From Gigaspora margarita (lineage: Eukaryota > Glomeromycota > Glomeromycetes > Diversisporales > Gigasporaceae), in contig WTPW01001604.1 in the NCBI GenBank assembly GCA_009809945.1, forward strand, positions 64,169 through 128,168: a stretch of 64,000 nt of DNA. Direction: 5' to 3'. A model generated the notes under the pieces. It was given only the letters and a program-made list of their open reading frames with translations, made no database searches and was not told where the DNA came from. Positions 59,481-64,000 of this stretch are shown one piece after another (positions within the stretch are counted from its first letter, which is position 1; each line of letters begins with the position of its first letter). The position numbers and the translations under genes are program-made.

Positions 59481-60009
59481 ATATTGCTTATTTTTGAAGT
59501 TTTTTCTTCAGATCTTTCAATTTTAGTAATTTTATAATTAACTGACCTATCTATATATATTTCAGGGTTCTATTATACCTATAAGCTATATTGAGCCCAT
59601 GGCCCTTCTTATCTCTATACCACCTGATCTATTACTCTCTATGTTCTTCAATAGTTATATTAGGATCACTTTGCAAAATTACAAAAAAAAGCCCAAGTCC
59701 TGGCTCAACAAGAGATTGATAAAGTATTAGGAGTCAATCATCTTGTAGAGGCTTAATAACAAGAGAGGCAAATAAAATGAATTAAATTTGTTAACTTTTT
59801 TATTATAAATTTTTTTTATTAGTATCAACTTTTACTTTTTCTTTATTGTTCTATTTTATTCTATACATCAAATCCTGTTGCTATATATATTATTATTCTT
59901 TTTTAAATAATTTATTTTAATTAGTTATATTAAAATAGGAATTATTAAGTAGCTTAGTGGCTTAGATATAGAGAAAAACTGGTTGTACTATGAGCTTATG
60001 GTAAATTTA
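59481..60009. other. AT-rich spacer, nothing recognised
   Basis: A short stretch (59575-59760) with some non-AT content shows no usable frame. No features supported. Confidence 0.35.
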
Positions 60010-60262
60010 GCAAACTCATAATAAATTTAGTAAATGCACAGAAAATACAGTAAGATAGTAGTAAATATCATGAGTATGCTGAAAATTTAGTGAATATACT
60101 ATAATAATTAAAATGTATTTAAAACCTTCAAATTTAATAAAGTCAAAGTAAGTTTCCTATTACTAAAAATTAATAACATAATAGTAAAATAAATACTTGT
60201 CTTTTGAATTCAACTTGTAACAATAACAAACCTTTTGTAACTCAATTTGATAGACTAAATTG
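60010..60262. repeat. dispersed repeat, copy B (partner at 1-246)
   Basis: Same-orientation match to the first 246 bases of the window. It ends at the same point (TTTGATAGACT here, TTTGACAGACT there), indicating a real repeat boundary. Sequences beyond differ. Confidence 0.8.
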
Positions 60263-61617
60263 ACTCGTAACCTCAAAGTGGTTTATTAAAACTAAATTCT
60301 GTATAACCAATTCTTGTTGATTATTCAAATTGTGTATATGACCAAAAGAAGTTCATCTCTAATCTTTAGTAAAGTTCTTTTAGTCTAGTAGTAATAGTAT
60401 AAACTTATTTTCTTTAGTATAGTTATTATTAACTAATTATTTTGAAACCACTATTCCTTTTCAATAAATTTCTGCAACTCTAGAAACATTCTAAGTTTCT
60501 AGATCCAATTTCTGTAATCTCACCTAATTGATATTAAACCCTATGACCAGTATTAAAGATGTAAAGTCCCTAGTATTCCTAGGAACATTAGGAACACTAA
60601 ATTTAGAATTTATGTTTCCTATTAGGAACAAAGTAGGAAAATAAAAGTTATAATTTGTGTTCCCTATAGTGATAGTTTTTTTGGCATAGTATGTATTTTT
60701 TTTTAGTCTTGCATGACATACCAGAAACGTAGTCATGCAAATTGACAGAGTATATAGTTACCTACTATCTAGAATGATATTTCACAAAATCTTGTATTTG
60801 ATTAGACATTAAAAATCTATAATTTCACATATCAAATTGCTGTGCTAGCATAACATGCTATCCTTTTTAATATTGATATTTATTCCAGTTTTAACCAAAA
60901 AGGAAATGTGGCTAATCATGAATAAAATTGCTGCCAATAAATAGTTGGATCCAGATACTTAAATAGAAATCAAATAATATTCAGATTATATTCAGATTTT
61001 AAAGAATCTAATAGCTTATGAACATATATGCACACAAATGTGTGTACTTATATGTGCATATCAGATTTGATATTTATGTACTTTGAGATAGCTATAATAT
61101 TATATGATTAAATGAAATTAGGTAAGAATGTTCTATCAACTATGTAATTTCTGAATTTATGACATATTATATAATTTATTAATAATGACAATTTAAATTG
61201 TAAATTTTATTAATGATGATAATAATAATTATTAATAATTGTATATCTTTTTTATTAATATTCATGAAGATAATTCTTTATTATTTATGCTTCATATATT
61301 TTTTTAATTATATTCGAATTGATCTTTATTACATTTCCTTCTTCAACACTTTATTGATTGCAAGTTATAATAAATGTCTAAATATACTAAAAAATTCTTA
61401 TCTTTAGTGTAACTCAAAATTCAAGCTAATACCTTTAAGTTTCTTTCACATACCTAAACAAGATACTATAGGAATAACTTGGGAATGCAAGTTTGTTATA
61501 ATTATGTTTTATTTAAAAAAAGTAATATTGTGGTAATTATTTTCCAATTAGATTTGGGTTAGACAAAACATCCCAACCAAGTTCCTGCCATTGCTAAAAA
61601 CATATGCAATGTTTCTA
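60263..61617. other. AT-rich spacer, nothing recognised
   Basis: A short symmetric stretch near 60590 and (TA)-rich sequence around 61020-61080, with small inverted words such as ATATGCAC / GTGCATAT. Open frames here are short and of random AT-rich composition. Confidence 0.35.
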
Positions 61618-62342
61618 CAGTCAGACCTTTCTATAATCACAAGTTGGTTGCACCCTATTTTGGTGATTGTATAGAGTTGTGACTATAAATAAAATACTTA
61701 GTCATGGTCACTTGACCAAAGGTCAATTAGTAATATATTTGCGCATATTTGAAATACTATTAAAAAATTTAAAATATTTGATAGTGAATAACTTTTGATC
61801 CAGTGGCCCAATTTGGATAAAATGACCACCAGAGTGTTTTCTAAAGAGTATAAAATTGTCAAATCTGGTTACAAAATGCTAGGATTTTTTGTCTAGATAT
61901 TTAAATTTAATCAATCTTTAAACATGTGAAGTGTCACAAATCCTTAACAATCACAGGAGCCTGTTATTGGATTTTAACTATTTTGGGCTCATTAGAATCG
62001 TCTCATCGATATGAACATTTTGGTAGTTGTTTTATTTAAATCGGACTGCGGCATCAAAAGTTATTTGCTGTCAAACCTTTAAGAATTTTTAATAGAATAT
62101 TTTAAATAAACATAAATATGAATATCAGTCAATCAGATATTTTAATCCATATTTGGTCAAAATTGGTGACTATAAAGAGGGGTTTTATTAATAATATTGA
62201 TAAAAAAATCAATTTATAGTGATTATAGGTGATTTGTGACTATAAAGAGGTTTTTTTTACTATATTTAAGTCTATTGCACAATATCGGGTGCTTATATAG
62301 AGGTGTAACTATATAGTGTGTGACTATAAAGAAGTCTGACTG
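61618..62342. mobile_element. pogo/Tigger-like element with nested motif block
   Basis: CAGTCAGACCTTTCTATAA and, on the complement, CAGTCAGACTTCTTTATAG are the ends, with TA duplicated (61616-61617, 62343-62344). The interior contains a foldback (about 61770-62100) with AACTTTTGATCCAGTGGCCC and GTCTCATCGATATGA-like blocks related to those at 1145 and 11090. No transposase. Confidence 0.85.
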
Positions 62343-62344
62343 TA

Positions 62345-63033
62345 CATGGAGAATGCAAAAATGATTAAAATATATATTAATATTTGATGTTATTCTGAAA
62401 ATTTAGCAAGCATTTAATATTTAGGCAAGCATATATTAATTTATTTTCATTCACTTTTTATTTATTTATATTTTTTTTAACTTTTTAATTTGTTTACTTT
62501 ATTATTATTATTATTATTAAATTTTTTTGCTTGCTTTTTTTTAATAATTGTTTAATGGATACCAATTCTAAAATGACAATTCATGATGCTAAACAAGAAT
62601 ACATAAATACTTTTTGTCATTACTAACAGATCACCTTAAGGTTCATTTATTAAGATACATTAATTCGAGTTTTTTATTTTATATTTATTTAATAATATCA
62701 GGTTTACTCAGTTTTGATCAACTTACCAATAATCACTTCACAAAAAACTTAATTTATAGTGAATTAATTCAGACAAGGTTATATTGCAATTGATTAATTC
62801 ACAGACAAGTTCATTTATAAAAGTTATTTCACTAAAAGCTAATTTTGCAAGCAAATTATTCTAGTCATTGTTATTAGAATTAAGTTGAGGTTTAAAGTTG
62901 GTGCAATTTATAAAAAAATTGGTAGTACAATATATTGAATTGTATAAAATAGTCTTGCTGTAAAATAATTATTTACAAATTAAGTTTTCAACAAGCATTT
63001 GTTGGTGAAATGATATGAATGTAGATTCAATTA
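62345..63033. repeat. AT-rich sequence with GTGAA-type inverted words
   Basis: 62700-63010 has TAGTGAATTAATTCAGACAA, ATTCACAGACAAGTTCATTT and GTTGGTGAAATGATATGAAT-like words as in the foldback at 55785. A (TTA)n run lies at 62500-62520. No gene. Confidence 0.4.
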
Positions 63034-63349
63034 CCATATATTTCTGAAAATAAGCTACTCCAAAAATAAGCTGCCCTTCTGATTTTTTTCAAACATTTTA
63101 AAAAATGCGTTAGCAGTTGCTACATATAAACGTACAAATTTTACTAAGTAAACCTTCAAATGTGCCATTAAGTAAGCTTGTTCAGAACACAAAAATACAC
63201 TTATAGTAAAAATTTCACATTATTTGGACAACTTTTTGTTAGTACATTTTTTAATTTTTCAAAAAATTTAACAATTTGAAAATAAGCTACTTAAGTTTTT
63301 CATATAATTTTTGGCCCAAAAAAGGTAGCTTATTTTTGGGAATATATGG
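63034..63349. mobile_element. TA-flanked MITE, CCATATATT family, copy 2
   Basis: CCATATATTTCTGAAAATAA and, on the complement, CCATATATTCCCAAAAATAA are the ends, with TA at 63032-63033 and 63350-63351. 316 bp, in inverse orientation to the copy at 37455 and almost the same length. It contains TTAAGTAAGCTTGTTCAG. Confidence 0.9.
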
Positions 63350-64000
63350 TATTTATTATGTGTCAATTGTTTTATTTTTATTTCAAAAGAATCAAAAATA
63401 TATTTAATCCTCAATAATAATGAAGTTTTAACCCTTGTGAAAATTAATTTACTATAATACTAATTATATTATATAGTTAGTTAATAAATGTGTTACAACT
63501 ATTAATGGTTTTATTTGGCATTCAGGATCACAGGATAATCATTTTTACATGACAATTAAAAAGCTTCTGGCTTTGAATTTAATGTACCAATCTGGACCAC
63601 GAAGGGGCTCAGGTTGCAAGCTATTAAATTCAAAACCAAATATGCTATTATTGGATGCGAAGCTCCAGTAATAGATCTGGTTTTATTTTTCTTTATAGAA
63701 AATAAATCTCTAGCTTAATCAAGTCTGTTTGGTGTATAAATAGCATTTATAGAACCTATATTTATCATTAAAAAAAAAACAGAATAATATAAATAATATA
63801 CTCTATTTAAAAAACTTTAATTTTAAGATGTACTAATATAACATTCCTGGTTTTAGCATAACTGCATTCACAGCTACCCTAATGTATGATTTTTTTTAGT
63901 TGTGATATAGTATATAACTTTTTTAGTTGTGGGATCAGATTGTAATATCAATTTTCATTATAGGAATATTAAAACTTTTTTGAGAACATAAATGTAATAG
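63350..64000. other. AT-rich end of window with an imperfect hairpin
   Basis: 63577-63633 forms an imperfect hairpin: GAATTTAATGTACC at the left and GCTATTAAATTC at the right, around a GC-richer loop. A third copy of the TTTTAGCATRACTG...AGCTACCCTAAT block is at 63851-63885. No gene seen. Confidence 0.45.

Noticed and set aside
1..60262. The 250-bp direct repeats as the two LTRs of one retrotransposon
   Set aside because: They are 60 kb apart with unrelated elements between, and I see no primer-binding site, gag-pol or terminal TG...CA.

Overview
This is a eukaryotic, strongly AT-rich window (I judge roughly three quarters A+T by eye) that consists almost entirely of nested mobile elements and their debris. 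I found no intact host gene, no tRNA or rRNA gene, no operon and no CRISPR array. The base composition, the Helitron/LINE/MITE load and one multi-copy intron-bearing gene remnant suggest an arbuscular-mycorrhizal (Glomeromycotina, Rhizophagus-like) fungus. That assignment is inference.

Layout. (1) 1-5372: dispersed repeats, a foldback, a pogo-like MITE, a decayed intron-containing gene (2702-4141) and a MITE in a fragment of a ~535-bp satellite. (2) 5374-16427: an old full-length LINE on the minus strand, inserted into that satellite. It was later hit by a TIR element that carries a hAT MITE, by a PIF/Harbinger-like element (TTA duplication) and by a 1-kb near-perfect palindrome. (3) 16430-21650: the satellite continues, split by a 3.3-kb AT-rich TIR element that itself holds a Harbinger-like MITE and a pogo-like element. 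(4) About 22860-44435: one Helitron on the plus strand, with Rep and Pif1-type helicase remnants and a clean 3' end (hairpin plus CTAG at 44432-44435). It was blown apart by a 2.5-kb TIR element, by a younger 7.9-kb LINE with a perfect 14-bp target duplication, and by a knot of foldbacks, MITEs and a GC-rich tRNA-headed SINE. The C-terminus of the helicase lies on the opposite strand, which implies an inversion of about 4.3 kb. (5) 44436-48099: an unidentified decayed ORF, a strong hairpin and a degenerate satellite. (6) 48100-54470: a TIR-bounded segment carrying a second type of LINE (endonuclease, RT, RNase H) and a MITE inside a MITE. (7) 54471-64000: satellite, heptad-iterated foldbacks, a second SINE copy nested like the first, and further pogo-like and TA-flanked MITEs.

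The genes form two related LINEs (ORF1 + ORF2), one distinct LINE and one Helitron, all inactivated. Points most worth following: ORF1 of the 7.9-kb LINE family is an array of about six degenerate ~55-70-residue repeats that I cannot assign to a known family; the SINE and these LINEs appear to share a 3'-terminal motif, as expected if the LINE enzyme moves the SINE; several foldback families share one internal block; and decay of the older elements is dominated by C-to-T and G-to-A changes.
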